Origin: Calothrix sp. NIES-2098
GTDB lineage: Bacteria > Cyanobacteriota > Cyanobacteriia > Cyanobacteriales > Nostocaceae
Direction of reading: 5' to 3'
NCBI GenBank assembly: GCA_002368175.1
Contig: AP018172.1
Coordinates: forward strand, 7,071,001 to 7,135,000
Length of the DNA stretch: 64,000 bases
Every line of letters starts with the position of its first letter. The first letter of the stretch is position 1. Below, in pieces: positions 35,932-46,500 of the stretch. Both the position numbers and the translations under genes were made by a program. The notes beneath the pieces were generated by a model. That model saw only the letters and a list, made by a program, of their open reading frames with translations. It was not told where the DNA came from and did no database searches.

Positions 35932-36702
35932 ATGATCGAATTAGAGCAACCACCTCATCAAAACCAACTTAATCCGACATTTAGTAGTAACTTCTTATCT
36001 CCAGGGCTGATAATTGCAATTCTTATTATTAGTATATGGGCTATTAGCTTAGGATTTTTGATTTCCCTCGATATTTCGCATCTCAACTGCTTGTTATTAA
36101 TGTTGCTCCTACTTTGGCAAACATTTTTATATACAGGATTATTTATTACCTGCCATGATGCTATGCATGGGTCTGTATGCCCCTATCATCCCCAGATTAA
36201 TCATTTTATCGGTAAATTGTGTATCTCTCTTTATGGTCTTTTACCCTATCAAACATTATTAAAAAAGCATTGGTTACACCACCATAACCCAGCTAGCAAT
36301 CTAGATCCAGATTTTCATGATGGCAAACATAAAAATTTCTTTGCTTGGTATTTTTATTTTATGAAAAATTACTGGAGTTGGGGACAGATTATAGCTGTAA
36401 CGATTGTCTATCAAAGTTTACATTTGCTGTTGCATATCCCGAAAGCGAACCTAAATTACTTTTGGGTAATTCCCTCAATTTTAAGTTCATTACAATTGTT
36501 CTATTTTGGTACTTTTATCCCACATAAAGAGCCAATAGGTGGTTATATTCAGCCTCATAAAGCCCAAACTATTAAGCGCCCGATTTGGTGGTCATTGATT
36601 GCGTGCTATCATTTTGGCTACCACGAAGAACATCACGAATTTCCTCATGTTCCTTGGTGGCAGCTACCAGAAGTTTATAAAATGGGTAAGAATTTTTCTT
36701 AA
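35932..36702 (+). CDS. crtW: Beta-carotene ketolase CrtW
   Basis: Adds 4-keto groups to beta-carotene, giving echinenone and canthaxanthin. 256 residues. Histidine boxes of the membrane fatty-acid-hydroxylase superfamily are intact: HDAMH, then HWLHHHNPA, and YHEEHHEFPH near the end. Four membrane helices are expected. It is the CrtW type, not the unrelated CrtO type. GGAG lies before the ATG. Ketocarotenoids protect cyanobacteria from light and can serve as ligands for orange carotenoid protein; no ocp gene lies in the window. Confidence 0.92.
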   Translation: MIELEQPPHQNQLNPTFSSNFLSPGLIIAILIISIWAISLGFLISLDISHLNCLLLMLLLLWQTFLYTGLFITCHDAMHGSVCPYHPQINHFIGKLCISLYGLLPYQTLLKKHWLHHHNPASNLDPDFHDGKHKNFFAWYFYFMKNYWSWGQIIAVTIVYQSLHLLLHIPKANLNYFWVIPSILSSLQLFYFGTFIPHKEPIGGYIQPHKAQTIKRPIWWSLIACYHFGYHEEHHEFPHVPWWQLPEVYKMGKNFS

Positions 36703-36725
36703 TCTAAATTTCTAGCGAAATTCTC

Positions 36726-37409
36726 TTAGTTCGCTACTGTTTTTTGTTGACTTGATATGTTTTCTACTCCTGCTTCTGGTAAAGGTGGACGCACACATAG
36801 ATAAATCAGCGGACCGAACAAGGGAATTAAAGCTATTAACCAAAATAACTGAGAATTTGTCCAACCACGACGCGCCATATCATCTCCTAATAATGCTACT
36901 GGAAATAATAAGGCTAAAAAACCGAAATCTAGGCTCATCACATGGATAAAGCGGCTAGTTTGCCACTGTTGTACAAAATCTCCCCAATCTCCACCTCGTA
37001 CACCATAGGCAATTAAAATTGCAGCAGCAACGGTGAGAAAAATACCAGTTACACGAGAATCTAAAAGTTTAATTGCAGCGTTTTTTCTACCTTCAAACTG
37101 TTGATTAGGTTTGCGTAAGGCCAAGTAGGGTAAAAGTGCAAAAGCCCCAACGGCAAAAGAAGCTGTAGCAAATGGCCAAGCAGGTATTTTTTGCCCTCTA
37201 CCATCAACAAATAATACTGCACTATAAATTAACGGCCACACGCCCATGATGTTGAATAGTGCAATTACTAACGGATTAATTCCTTGCCATTGCCCTGTGG
37301 ATAGGTTTTTAATTAACTCAAATGTATCGGGTTGATTTGGAGGTGCTAGGAGAAAGGCGTAAGTAATAAATCCAATCCAGAGTGAGAAATAGATGATTTT
37401 TTGCAACAT
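36726..37409 (-). CDS. Conserved cyanobacterial multi-pass membrane protein
   Basis: 227 residues with about six membrane helices. I cannot name the family. It begins MLQKIIYFSLWIGFITYAFL and carries LLPYLALRKPNQQF and FIHVMSLDFGFLALLFPVAL. A family with this shape is shared with plastids. It is 31 bp from the end of the TPR gene on the same strand, so the two are probably one transcript. Confidence 0.75.
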   Translation of the reverse strand: MLQKIIYFSLWIGFITYAFLLAPPNQPDTFELIKNLSTGQWQGINPLVIALFNIMGVWPLIYSAVLFVDGRGQKIPAWPFATASFAVGAFALLPYLALRKPNQQFEGRKNAAIKLLDSRVTGIFLTVAAAILIAYGVRGGDWGDFVQQWQTSRFIHVMSLDFGFLALLFPVALLGDDMARRGWTNSQLFWLIALIPLFGPLIYLCVRPPLPEAGVENISSQQKTVAN

Positions 37410-37440
37410 ATTAATTTGGAAATGAATTTATTTTAACGTT

Positions 37441-38169
37441 CTATAAAGTTTTTAATAACTTCTCTGCCTTACTAATAAAATGACGATTACGTTTGAAGTG
37501 ATAGTAGGATGAACCTCTGATTTTAGCGATCGTAGTTTCTAGATAACTACGTGCTGCTTGAGTATCGTTTTGCTGAGAGAGAATTTTAGCCAAAGTCAGA
37601 TATGCTTCTGGATGACTCCAATTTTTTATATGTTGTTCTAAATGTATTTTAGCTTTATCGAGTTCTTGTAAAGCAAAAAGTGTTTCGCCATAAATTAAAG
37701 AAGCATCGCCATACTTATAATCTGGGGCGATTTTTAATATGGTATGCAAATACTCTTTAGCGGATGTAAATTTATGATTTTTGGCTGCAATAAATGCTGC
37801 ACCCCAAAGTGCTTGCAGATTATCTGGTTCTTTTTCTAGAGCTTGGTTATAGGCTACTTCTGCTTTATCGTAGCTTCCCATATCGCAAAGCAGATTTCCT
37901 AAAGTAACGTATTGATGAGCTTTTCCAATATTCTTCGCTTGTGCTTCCGCCATCCAAAGTTCGCGCTTATGCGTCCAGCGATTGAAATAATTGGGGAGTG
38001 GGACACTACTTCTCGGTATCCAACGCGTTAAAAAATAGATAACGGCCCCAGGAAAATTAACAAAAAGTAAAATCCACAGCCATATTTGTCTCTCTGGCTC
38101 GTTACGAATACAGTCATAGATCGTAAATAACCAGAATCCGGTCATCACCAAACCTATAGCTTCTATCAT
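37441..38169 (-). CDS. TPR protein with N-terminal PLDc_N-like membrane domain
   Basis: 242 residues. The first 55 residues hold two membrane helices (LVMTGFWLFTIYDCIRNEPE, LWILLFVNFPGAVIYFLTRW) of the type called PLDc_N, usually found at the start of cardiolipin synthase. Tetratricopeptide repeats fill about residues 80-230 (YVTLGNLLCDMGSYDKAEVA, DNLQALWGAAFIAAKNHKF). A scaffold or assembly role at the membrane is likely. It is upstream of and close to the membrane protein gene at 36726-37409. Confidence 0.8.
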   Translation of the reverse strand: MIEAIGLVMTGFWLFTIYDCIRNEPERQIWLWILLFVNFPGAVIYFLTRWIPRSSVPLPNYFNRWTHKRELWMAEAQAKNIGKAHQYVTLGNLLCDMGSYDKAEVAYNQALEKEPDNLQALWGAAFIAAKNHKFTSAKEYLHTILKIAPDYKYGDASLIYGETLFALQELDKAKIHLEQHIKNWSHPEAYLTLAKILSQQNDTQAARSYLETTIAKIRGSSYYHFKRNRHFISKAEKLLKTL

Positions 38170-38376
38170 TGACTGAATCCTTTGCTTAGGGATGAAGAGT
38201 GTATTAACTACCCTAGAGAAATATGGAGAGTTCTTTTACAAGTTATCGCGTTTACGAGGAAACACAGATATTCTTGTATAATTAGACTCCAAAAGTAAGA
38301 ATCTCCATTAAAACTCAGCTGAGGCTAGTTCATCAAGGGTATGAACACTCGGATTCGAGTTATGGATTCAGCACAA

Positions 38377-39453
38377 TTATTGACTAAAAGCTTCCGAGAG
38401 ATAATCGGCCGCCGCAGCTACAACTGCGATCGCACCTTCATAATCTAAGCGTGTTGGCCCTAAAACTCCTACGCTCCCTACTGGTACGGAACCACGGCGA
38501 TAGGTAGAAGTAATCAAGGTGCAGGTACGTATTGGTTCTAGTGGGTTTTCCGAGCCAATGCGCACATTTACCCGTGATTTACTCCGATCTTCACCTTCTG
38601 GCTCTTCAAAGATTAATTTTGATAGTTGGTCTTGTTCTTCTTCCAGTAGATGGATAATTGTCTGTACTTGCTGTAATTGCGAAAATTCTGGCTGACGCAA
38701 AACCTCTGCTACACCTCGAACCATTATTTGCGTTGTTGTTGGTGTCATTCGACGAGTCAATTCTGCAACAGAATTTTTCAAGAATTCACCATAAAGTTGA
38801 AATTCCCGATCTAATTGACTCCAGTCAAGATTGGCTAATTCCAGCAGACTGCGTCCCCGTAGGTGGCTATTCAAAAAGTTAGAAACAATTTGTAATTCGC
38901 GATCTATAGCTTCCCCATCGAGTTTAGTCTCTTCTCGCGTCGGTGACAAATCCATCAGTCTGGAATGAGTTTCATAACCATCGGTAACGACAATCAGCAC
39001 GATTCGCCCAGTTTCAATTTGCACCAATTGCAAATGTCGCAACAATGCTGTATTATTTTGCGGCATGGTAATCAAGCTGATACACCCACTCAAGGTTGCT
39101 AAGATTTGGGCTGCTCCTTGCAATAGGGCTTCTAAACTCCAATCTTCCCATTGCAAGCGTTTTTGCAGTGCTAACTCTACTTCTTTGGCTAAAGTTTCAG
39201 AAGGCGTGATTAAGCGATCGACATAAATGCGATAGCCTGAATCAGAAGGGACTCGTCCAGCAGATGTGTGTGGTTGGTACAGTAAGCCAGATTTTTCTAG
39301 GACACCCATCACATTGCGAATTGTGGCGGAACTAACACCTAGATCGTACTCTTCAATTAAAGCTTTCGATCCCACAGGCTCTGCCGTAGCAATGTAGTGA
39401 CGTACTGTTGCCCAAAGTATATGCTGTTGTCGATTTGTCAACTGGACTTGCAT
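38377..39453 (-). CDS. hrcA: Heat-inducible transcription repressor HrcA
   Basis: 358 residues, full length. The N-terminal winged helix (LTNRQQHILWATVRHYIATA, GVSSATIRNVMGVLEKSGLL, HTSAGRVPSDSGYR) binds the CIRCE operator. The central GAF-like and dimer domains follow (SGCISLITMPQNNTALLRHL), and the end RLDYEGAIAVVAAAADYLS is typical. It represses groESL and related chaperone genes and needs GroEL to fold. No CIRCE element was found in this window, so its targets lie elsewhere. Confidence 0.95.
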   Translation of the reverse strand: MQVQLTNRQQHILWATVRHYIATAEPVGSKALIEEYDLGVSSATIRNVMGVLEKSGLLYQPHTSAGRVPSDSGYRIYVDRLITPSETLAKEVELALQKRLQWEDWSLEALLQGAAQILATLSGCISLITMPQNNTALLRHLQLVQIETGRIVLIVVTDGYETHSRLMDLSPTREETKLDGEAIDRELQIVSNFLNSHLRGRSLLELANLDWSQLDREFQLYGEFLKNSVAELTRRMTPTTTQIMVRGVAEVLRQPEFSQLQQVQTIIHLLEEEQDQLSKLIFEEPEGEDRSKSRVNVRIGSENPLEPIRTCTLITSTYRRGSVPVGSVGVLGPTRLDYEGAIAVVAAAADYLSEAFSQ

Positions 39454-39620
39454 AAGTATTCTTTACTGAAGGCAAATGTTAATCAAAGTTTGTAAAAGTT
39501 TGTGCTTTTTACAGCAAACGGAAAAAAATATTAATAGTTAACTAATATATCTAATTGTGGATTAAGATAACTGACTATTTAATTATAAAACAGTTAATTA
39601 GTGTAAAGTTCCAGATTGGT

Positions 39621-39830
39621 CTATACTACAGCTTGACTAACGTTATCAAAACTGCTACTCTCAATTGGAATTTTTAACTGATTAACCGTATTTTTCCATA
39701 AGCTTTTATTAAAAAATGTATTTCTCTGTACTGATTTTTTGGCTTTTGAGATATATAAGCTAAAAGGATCATCTATACATAACTCATCATGAAGAATTTC
39801 GCCAGTATTGCTACAAGGCGAGACTCTCAT
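39621..39830 (-). CDS. Possible small protein (69 aa)
   Basis: A 69-codon frame starting with ATG (MRVSPCSNTGEILHDELCID). It has no recognisable motif or clear ribosome site and lies alone between hrcA and the rhodanese gene. Could be a real lineage-specific peptide or chance. Confidence 0.25.
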   Translation of the reverse strand: MRVSPCSNTGEILHDELCIDDPFSLYISKAKKSVQRNTFFNKSLWKNTVNQLKIPIESSSFDNVSQAVV

Positions 39831-39891
39831 GTATTTCCTAAATAGGAAGCTCAGTATTAAATGAGCAATCTATAGTTCAAATCTTGAAGAA

Positions 39892-40239
39892 TTAATACTG
39901 AGGAATTGACCGATCGACTAAGACAGAGTAAGCATCAATTCCACCTGCTATGTTTTTAACGTTTGTAAAACCTTGAGCAACTAACCACTGACACATCTGA
40001 GCAGAACGCATCCCGTGATGGCAGAGTACCAGGGTTTCAGCATGAGGATTCAAAAGGGTGGGTATTTCATCGCCCCATTCCGCAAATTCACTCAAAGGGA
40101 AGTTGACAAAGCCCTCAATGCTGGCGATCGCTAATTCTTGAGGTTCGCGCACATCTACTAGTTGAATACTAGAATCCTGAGTAGATAGACGTTGTGCCAG
40201 TTCTTCAACGCTAATTTGGGGAATTGAGTTGGCTGTCAT
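39892..40239 (-). CDS. Single-domain rhodanese-like protein
   Basis: 115 residues, one rhodanese domain. QLVDVREPQELAIASIEGFV is the CH2A region and the active loop is CHHGMRS with Cys73. It probably transfers sulfur from persulfide or acts as a sulfur carrier. A similar layout with the loop LCHHGMRSAQMCQWL is common in cyanobacterial GlpE-like proteins. The gene is single. Confidence 0.9.
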   Translation of the reverse strand: MTANSIPQISVEELAQRLSTQDSSIQLVDVREPQELAIASIEGFVNFPLSEFAEWGDEIPTLLNPHAETLVLCHHGMRSAQMCQWLVAQGFTNVKNIAGGIDAYSVLVDRSIPQY

Positions 40240-40424
40240 GAGGTTTTTGTAAACAATCCTATATCATTTATGTTGACAGAATATGTTAACCCTAGCATGA
40301 GCATCCATTCCTAAATTAATTCATAGATATATATGCATTATGCGATATTTGGCAGGCAATTCAAATCGCTTGTCCCTTCCTTACTATGCTTAGAAATTAG
40401 AAGCTTTCGGGGCGAGGAGGTTAA

Positions 40425-42089
40425 GTGAATAGGCAAAGCTCATTTTTTGGTTTCCTCATAGCTGGCGCGATCGCTCTGCTGGTAATTATAATTACTGGCT
40501 TTTACTGGTTGTCGGCTAAAAATCCAGTTAATATCGCTGCTGCTACTTCTCAGCCTGGTGCTACTATTTTTGTGTCGAAGTTTTCCCCAGTGACAGTATC
40601 TTTGCTAGTAAATCCAGACCGATTGCAGGTCTTAGAGCGTCAAGGGGAATTATCTCAGCTGAAAACTAATTTACTCGCTAAAAGTAACATCAATTACCAA
40701 GAAGATATTCAACCTTGGTTAGGAAATGAAATTACCCTAGCTTTAACTACTTTAGATATCGATCGCGACCCAGAAAACGGACAGCAGCCTGGGTATTTGA
40801 TGGCGCTAGCAACTACACAACCGCAAAAAAGCCGCGAGTTTCTGGAAATTTTATTTTCCAAGCGGGTACTAGCTGGGGCAAACTTGGGCACAGAAGAATA
40901 TCAAGGTGTGAAACTACTTTACGATAATCCGCCAGCAAAGCAAGACTTTTTGGCTGGTGCAGCTGTTGGCGATCGCTTTGTCTTGTTTGCCAACGATCTC
41001 AAAGTTCTCAAAGATGCGATTAATAACGTCCAGGCTCCCGATCTGAATTTAAACAGCTCCGTGCAATATCAGAAAGCGACTCAGCAATTACCCAAAGGTG
41101 CATTGGGTTTAGCTTTCTTGAATCTCCCCACCTTAGCAAAATCCCAAGGCTTAGAGCTGCGAGAAGCAACCTATGACAGCGAAATTATTTCTCTAATTTT
41201 AAACTCTAAAGGATTAGTGGCAGAAACGAGCTTTCTGAGTGCATCAGAAACAGCATCTCCCTCCCCAACCCCTTTGCTGTCCCAACCTGTAGCTGCATTG
41301 CAATATATCCCCCAATCAGCAGGTTTGGCAATCTCTGGCGCTAATTTGAGCAATTTAGGTGACACCGATCTCGCTAAACTCTGGAAACAAGCAACAGCGA
41401 CGATATCTGGTTCGGGTAAAGCTGTTAATTCCCAAATAGCCAAGCCTTTGAGCGAACTGCAAAACCGTTGGGGGATAAACTTGGCTGAGGATATCTTCAG
41501 TTGGGTAAAAGGAGAATATGCGATCGCATTATTACCCGGAAACGAGCAAAAAACAGATAGCTGGGTTTTTGCTGTAGAAAACACCCCAGAGGTGACAGAA
41601 GGAATTTCACGTTTAGATGCGAGCGCATCTACCAAAGGGCTGAATATTAATTCCCTCAATCTGAATAATCAAAAAATTTCTGCGTGGACAGATTTAATAG
41701 CTACTAGCAAAAAACTTGACGATAAAGACCGTCTGGCTTACACCGTTGAGACAAAAGTCCAGGGAGTACATACAACTCTCGGAAATTACGAAATTTTCAC
41801 TTCCGATTTGGAAACAATGGCTGAAATACTCTCTGCTAAAGACAATTCCTTAGTTAAAAATCGTAATTTTCAAGATAGTATTGCTACTATTCCCCAACCC
41901 AACCAAGGTTATGTATATCTTGACTGGACGACAAGTAAAAGTCTTGTAGAGCGTCAGTTACCAATTCTCAAACTAGTAGAACTAGTAGGAAAGCCATTTT
42001 TTGAGAATTTGCGATCGCTTACAGTTAGTAGTTACAGTAATGAGGCAGGATTACTCAAAGCTAGGATCTTCTTTAAACTCCAGCCTTAA
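40425..42089 (+). CDS. DUF3352 membrane-anchored protein
   Basis: 554 residues. A membrane anchor (FLIAGAIALLVIIITGFYWL) near the N-terminus leads into a large extracytoplasmic region with DUF3352 features: PGATIFVSKFSPVTVSLLVN, the internally repeated KGALGLAFLNLPTLA and PQSAGLAISGANLSNL, and ending with YLDWTTSKSLVERQLPIL. The GTG start has GAGGAGG upstream. Function unknown; widely conserved in cyanobacteria. A strong hairpin follows about 155 bp after the stop. Confidence 0.85.
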   Translation: MNRQSSFFGFLIAGAIALLVIIITGFYWLSAKNPVNIAAATSQPGATIFVSKFSPVTVSLLVNPDRLQVLERQGELSQLKTNLLAKSNINYQEDIQPWLGNEITLALTTLDIDRDPENGQQPGYLMALATTQPQKSREFLEILFSKRVLAGANLGTEEYQGVKLLYDNPPAKQDFLAGAAVGDRFVLFANDLKVLKDAINNVQAPDLNLNSSVQYQKATQQLPKGALGLAFLNLPTLAKSQGLELREATYDSEIISLILNSKGLVAETSFLSASETASPSPTPLLSQPVAALQYIPQSAGLAISGANLSNLGDTDLAKLWKQATATISGSGKAVNSQIAKPLSELQNRWGINLAEDIFSWVKGEYAIALLPGNEQKTDSWVFAVENTPEVTEGISRLDASASTKGLNINSLNLNNQKISAWTDLIATSKKLDDKDRLAYTVETKVQGVHTTLGNYEIFTSDLETMAEILSAKDNSLVKNRNFQDSIATIPQPNQGYVYLDWTTSKSLVERQLPILKLVELVGKPFFENLRSLTVSSYSNEAGLLKARIFFKLQP

Positions 42090-42244
42090 TTTGCAAGTAG
42101 CGAATAATAGCTTGAAATAAGGGAGCGTTGTATTGCTAAACTTGAGCCAGCTAACAAGAGCATCTTTGATATGAGAAGATATCGTCTATTGAATGGCTGA
42201 GTGGAAACTTCTGTTAATGACCATACCCAAGAAGAGTTAAAAAT

Positions 42245-42273
42245 AAAGGTCTGCCGCGAATCAGCAGACCTTT
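42245..42273. terminator. Terminator-type hairpin between convergent genes
   Basis: AAAGGTCTGC pairs perfectly with GCAGACCTTT. T-rich sequence follows on the minus strand (TTTATTTTTAAC), so it fits best as terminator of the small gene at 42315-42533; it could also stop the DUF3352 transcript. Confidence 0.75.
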
Positions 42274-42314
42274 AAGTTACTAGAATCTTTACTAGAATCT
42301 AAATTATCTGACCA

Positions 42315-42533
42315 TTATTCAATAGCTATTTGTTGAGGGCCAGCAGATCTACCATTATTAACCTCAGTTGTAGTTGAGCTATAACTAGTAGAGCCTGTTT
42401 GTTTATCTAGCCAGCTTTTTACGGGTTCGTCTGCAAGATTGAGCCGAAACATGCCCGAAAAGAATCCACCCAAAAATGAGACTGGATGTTGCGTAAATTC
42501 TTTAAAGATTGGTGACAATTCATCAATGAACAT
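42315..42533 (-). CDS. Small conserved cyanobacterial protein (72 aa)
   Basis: 72 residues. MFIDELSPIFKEFTQHPVSF then LGGFFSGMFRLNLADEPVKS, with a Ser/Thr-rich tail. I recall similar small proteins in other Nostocales but know no function. It could associate with the membrane through the weakly hydrophobic FLGGFFSGMF stretch. It has its own terminator. Confidence 0.65.
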   Translation of the reverse strand: MFIDELSPIFKEFTQHPVSFLGGFFSGMFRLNLADEPVKSWLDKQTGSTSYSSTTTEVNNGRSAGPQQIAIE

Positions 42534-42657
42534 TAAGAATCTCCTGGTGCTGCCTTAGAAAATTATTACTTCTTTATCGATCGTAACGTGAAAATCTTTC
42601 TATGATTTTCGGTGACAGATTATACCCAGATTTATTTAAGTGGTAAGAAATTGTCAA

Positions 42658-43392
42658 TCAAGCATTGCCACGATCTAACTCAGTATCGCTGAAAAATAGC
42701 TGATTCATACGCTCATAATGCTGGCAGAGATTTGACAGTTGAAGAACATAATCAATAATCGGGTGTTTGAAGGGTGGCTTAATGGCATTACCGACATAAG
42801 CGTACAAAGTTGCATCTATTGTTGTAGGTCTATCTCCCATAAAAAATGGTTTATCAGCCAGGAAATCTGAAAGTGCTTGAAAATCAGCACTTATTAGCAG
42901 AAATATTTCCTCACTGCTATGACGCCCCATACCATGACCATACATCTGAGAGCGAAAACTTTGACGTATACTTTCCAAAATTGGCTCTAATTCTGCTGTT
43001 GGCATTTGAGGAAAGTACTTAGATAACAGTTCTTTATAAATTTGCCAATTCTCTTCAACATTAAAGCGAATCTCACCTAGACCCCAGTAAATATTCTCTT
43101 TGAGCATTCTACGAAAAGCGAGAGATATAGCCCGTTCAGTAGCTGTTAACCCTTCATCAAGGTCTATACCTTCTTTTTGTCTCAGCACCTCAATAATTAA
43201 AGTGGAATCACCAATCAAGTTACCTTGATATTCAATGAATGGTATCTTGCCTTTTGGGGCTGCTGCTAAATTAACGTTTGTATCAGCTTTGTAAGGTATC
43301 TTGGCCATGCGTAACCAAGTTTCCAGCTTCATGCAGGGAGGGCTAAGACTTGGTAAATTCCACGCAGGAGGTGTTTTATACAAAGTAATCAT
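42658..43392 (-). CDS. Glutathione S-transferase-like protein (FAXC/metaxin type)
   Basis: 244 residues. The thioredoxin-like N-terminal half starts ITLYKTPPAWNLPSLSPPCM with KIPFIEYQGNLIGDSTLIIE, where the GDST matches the glutathione-contact turn. The helical C-terminal half contains FMGDRPTTIDATLYAYVGN, typical of the failed-axon-connections/metaxin-like GST group. Catalytic activity is uncertain. The gene is single. Confidence 0.82.
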   Translation of the reverse strand: MITLYKTPPAWNLPSLSPPCMKLETWLRMAKIPYKADTNVNLAAAPKGKIPFIEYQGNLIGDSTLIIEVLRQKEGIDLDEGLTATERAISLAFRRMLKENIYWGLGEIRFNVEENWQIYKELLSKYFPQMPTAELEPILESIRQSFRSQMYGHGMGRHSSEEIFLLISADFQALSDFLADKPFFMGDRPTTIDATLYAYVGNAIKPPFKHPIIDYVLQLSNLCQHYERMNQLFFSDTELDRGNA

Positions 43393-43507
43393 GACGATTA
43401 ATCGGCTGTGCCAACAGTGCAGATTTATATTAGTTTTCAGGTTAAATACTCTGTTTTATGTGAGATTTAGTCTTAGTTTGCTACTCTATTTCAATTTCCT
43501 GATACCA

Positions 43508-43540
43508 AGATCCCCGGCTTCTATTAGAAGTCGGGGATCT
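43508..43540. repeat. Near-perfect interspersed palindrome downstream of nrdJ
   Basis: AGATCCCCGGCTTCT and AGAAGTCGGGGATCT pair over 15 bp with one G-T pair and a 3-base loop. I recall this as a dispersed palindrome in Nostocales. It lies 40 bases after the nrdJ stop and may also serve as its transcript end. Confidence 0.75.
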
Positions 43541-43579
43541 AAAGTTTTCACTTAATTCTTATTTACTTGTCATCGTGCT

Positions 43580-46500
43580 TTATGAGTTTGGTTCCTGCAC
43601 GGGAAACATACATTTATCAGAGTCACATCCAGATGGTCCAGCCTCAGCCAATTCACCTAGATCGTAACGACTTAGCACTGCACAGAAATCATCTGTTTTA
43701 CGTCGTGCTTTTACTTCTTGAGATAAACGCTCGTAGGTGAGTTTATCTATGGGTTCAAATGGCAAACGTGGAAATGATTGCAAATCATCAAAACGAGCTA
43801 AAAGTGCTGCCGAAATATATCCCTCATCATTCTGGATGGCTTCATAAATGCGCTGTCCTAAAGGCTCCACTTCTTCAGAACGTAGCTCTAAAGTTGCAGA
43901 GGTGTTATGAGTGACATAATACTGCTGAACTTGCAGAACAAAATCTAATTGAGCTAAGACAGAGAACTTAGAAACATCAATTTGATCGGCTCCTGGTAAA
44001 TCAGCCCAAGGTACAGCAACAGGAATTTCAACTAACCATTCACTCACACGAGGATCGAAGGGATCGTTAAGTAAATTACCCTGTTCATCTTTGTCAGATT
44101 GAGAAGGAATAACGTTGTAACCATAGTCAATACAAGCTAAGGCTACAGGGTCGTTTTTGCGGAAAGTGATCCGGCGAATAAATCTTTGGGCTTTAGGGGG
44201 ATGCCATCCAGAACTAGCACCTGTTAATAGTGCTTTAGTACCGCTAGGCTGGACAGTTGTACAGCGATTTGGACGTTTGAGATTGTGGCGATCGCAGTAA
44301 TCCCAAACTACCCGATGTACAATATCTTTCCAGTAACTTAGGTATTTCGCTTCTTGGCGCTTAAATACCAATCCTTGGGGAGTAGCGGGTCTTCCTGCTT
44401 CCCACCAACGCAACCAATCAACACCAAAAGCATTGACAAAGAAATCAAATAACCCTGTGAAAGAAACCCCGACAATTGGATCTAATTCGCGGCTTTTTTG
44501 ATAGCGAGGTTCAAGGAATTTATGATTTAACAGCGCGGCTACAGAAAGCGCCCCAGCAGTGAAAGCTTCCTCTTGTTCTTTATAGTTATGTGGGTCAAGT
44601 TGATTAAGGTGAACTTCTGACAAATTACAGTGGAAGTTACTACCAATAATTTCACCACAATTGTGAGCAACAATCCCATTAGCATCAAACTGAGAAACAC
44701 CTGGTACAGTACAGTCATAAACAGCTTCAAAGCCATCAGATAAAATTTGCTTGACTTTAACAGCAAATCTCTCACGGTTTAGTTTTCGTTTGTATCCATC
44801 CAATAATTCTTGTAAGCGTCTAGCTTTTTGAGGCTCCTGAAATCCTACAATTTCCTGAAAATAGTAGATATTATCATTAGAAATAACAAGCTCATGTTGT
44901 GCCTTACAACAATACAATGCTAGTTCACGATTACTATCAGGAAGATAACGCTCACTTTCAGGACGGCGTTCTTGATAAATCGTGGAAATAATGCCCAATC
45001 TTGCCAGCATTCTTTGAATAACCTTCAAAGAGCCAAGATTACTTTGTGCTAATCTGACACTAACACCTTTTTGCTGATTACCTTGCACACTACCATCAGC
45101 ATCAAACAAACCACGCAAGAACCCACGATAAAACTCATAGCTGGCTTGCTCTATTTTATCTGTTGGCATTTTGTGTTCTACAGTAACACCATAATCAGCT
45201 GCTAGTCGAGCCAACCCCGATGAGTTAATCACTCGATGTTTGAGTTGTTGATGATAGCATCCAGAGTCTGTAGTAGTTGAAAAATCTACAGCATTTTGAA
45301 GTAATGCGACTGCATATCTTCCCATTTCTTCTTGGGTATCTTGCCAATATCGTAGATATGCTGTTTTTCCCCATTGTGTTTTTGCAATGCTTCCATCACC
45401 AATCAGACTCCCAAGCAACCAACCCTCATCAAAAGTACCAAAACTATCCCAAGGTTTTACCCCACGATGGTTATGAAGCAAAATATAGTCCCCTGGGGAT
45501 AAATCTTGAGCCTCTACCCATTCGGAGTATTGCCTTTTTTGCGTTTGAGCAGTTACCTTAAGAAGCTTATGATTGCCAGTCAAACGCAATTCATAGCCCT
45601 CTTGAGTAATAACTTTCAATATGGGTTTAATTCCAGTTAACCAAAAGCCATCAGTTGTAGTGCTAAATAGTTCTCCATTGACGTATACACTCAACTGTTT
45701 GCCTATTAAATCTTTAACTTGTCGTGCACCTTGTTCAGTGTGAACCCAAGTTTCAGCAGTAACACAAGGATTTAATCCGAACCTAGCTAAACGGTGTTCT
45801 ATCTCCTCAACATCCAGATTTGGATAGTTTTCTTGTAACCACTGTTTTGCTGTTCCTTGTTCGTAAGCTTTGAGGAAATCAATTTTTAATGCTGATGTTG
45901 ATAGCAAATCAACGTTAGCTCTAGCTACTCCTTCCCCAGCCCATTGAATCGCTCCTTCACCACTGTAATACTGTTTGCGAACAGCTTCAATAGATTCTTC
46001 TAATGTCGGCTTGCGATGAAACACTCTAGTATGATTTGCCATCCGCAGAGCATCACGTTCTGGATCAATTCTCCAGTTACCTTCTGCATCTTGCTGCCAT
46101 AAATTATCTTTGGCTGTAGCTCCTAATTGATCGTCAGCCATGAACTGACGCATACCCGCGCTTCTTCGGATATTGCCAGCAACAATTGTTACAGCTGCTT
46201 GATCGATTAATAGGCAGCATTCAACAGAATTTAATTGCCTACCTAAAGCTTTATTCAGAATAGATGCACAATTTTCGTAAAGTGTAGGCAATTTAACCGG
46301 ATTTGCTACTCCTCCAAAACCCTTGAGAGTTTCTCCGGCTTGACGAACATCACTAATATCAACGAATACTTGAACTTCCCTGCTAAATCTCTCATCTGTA
46401 GACAGTTCTAATAAGGTTTGATAAGATTTCACCCAACCTTCACGGCTATCGCCAACGTGGATAGTGACTTGATTACCCTGTATAGAGATTTCTGTATACT

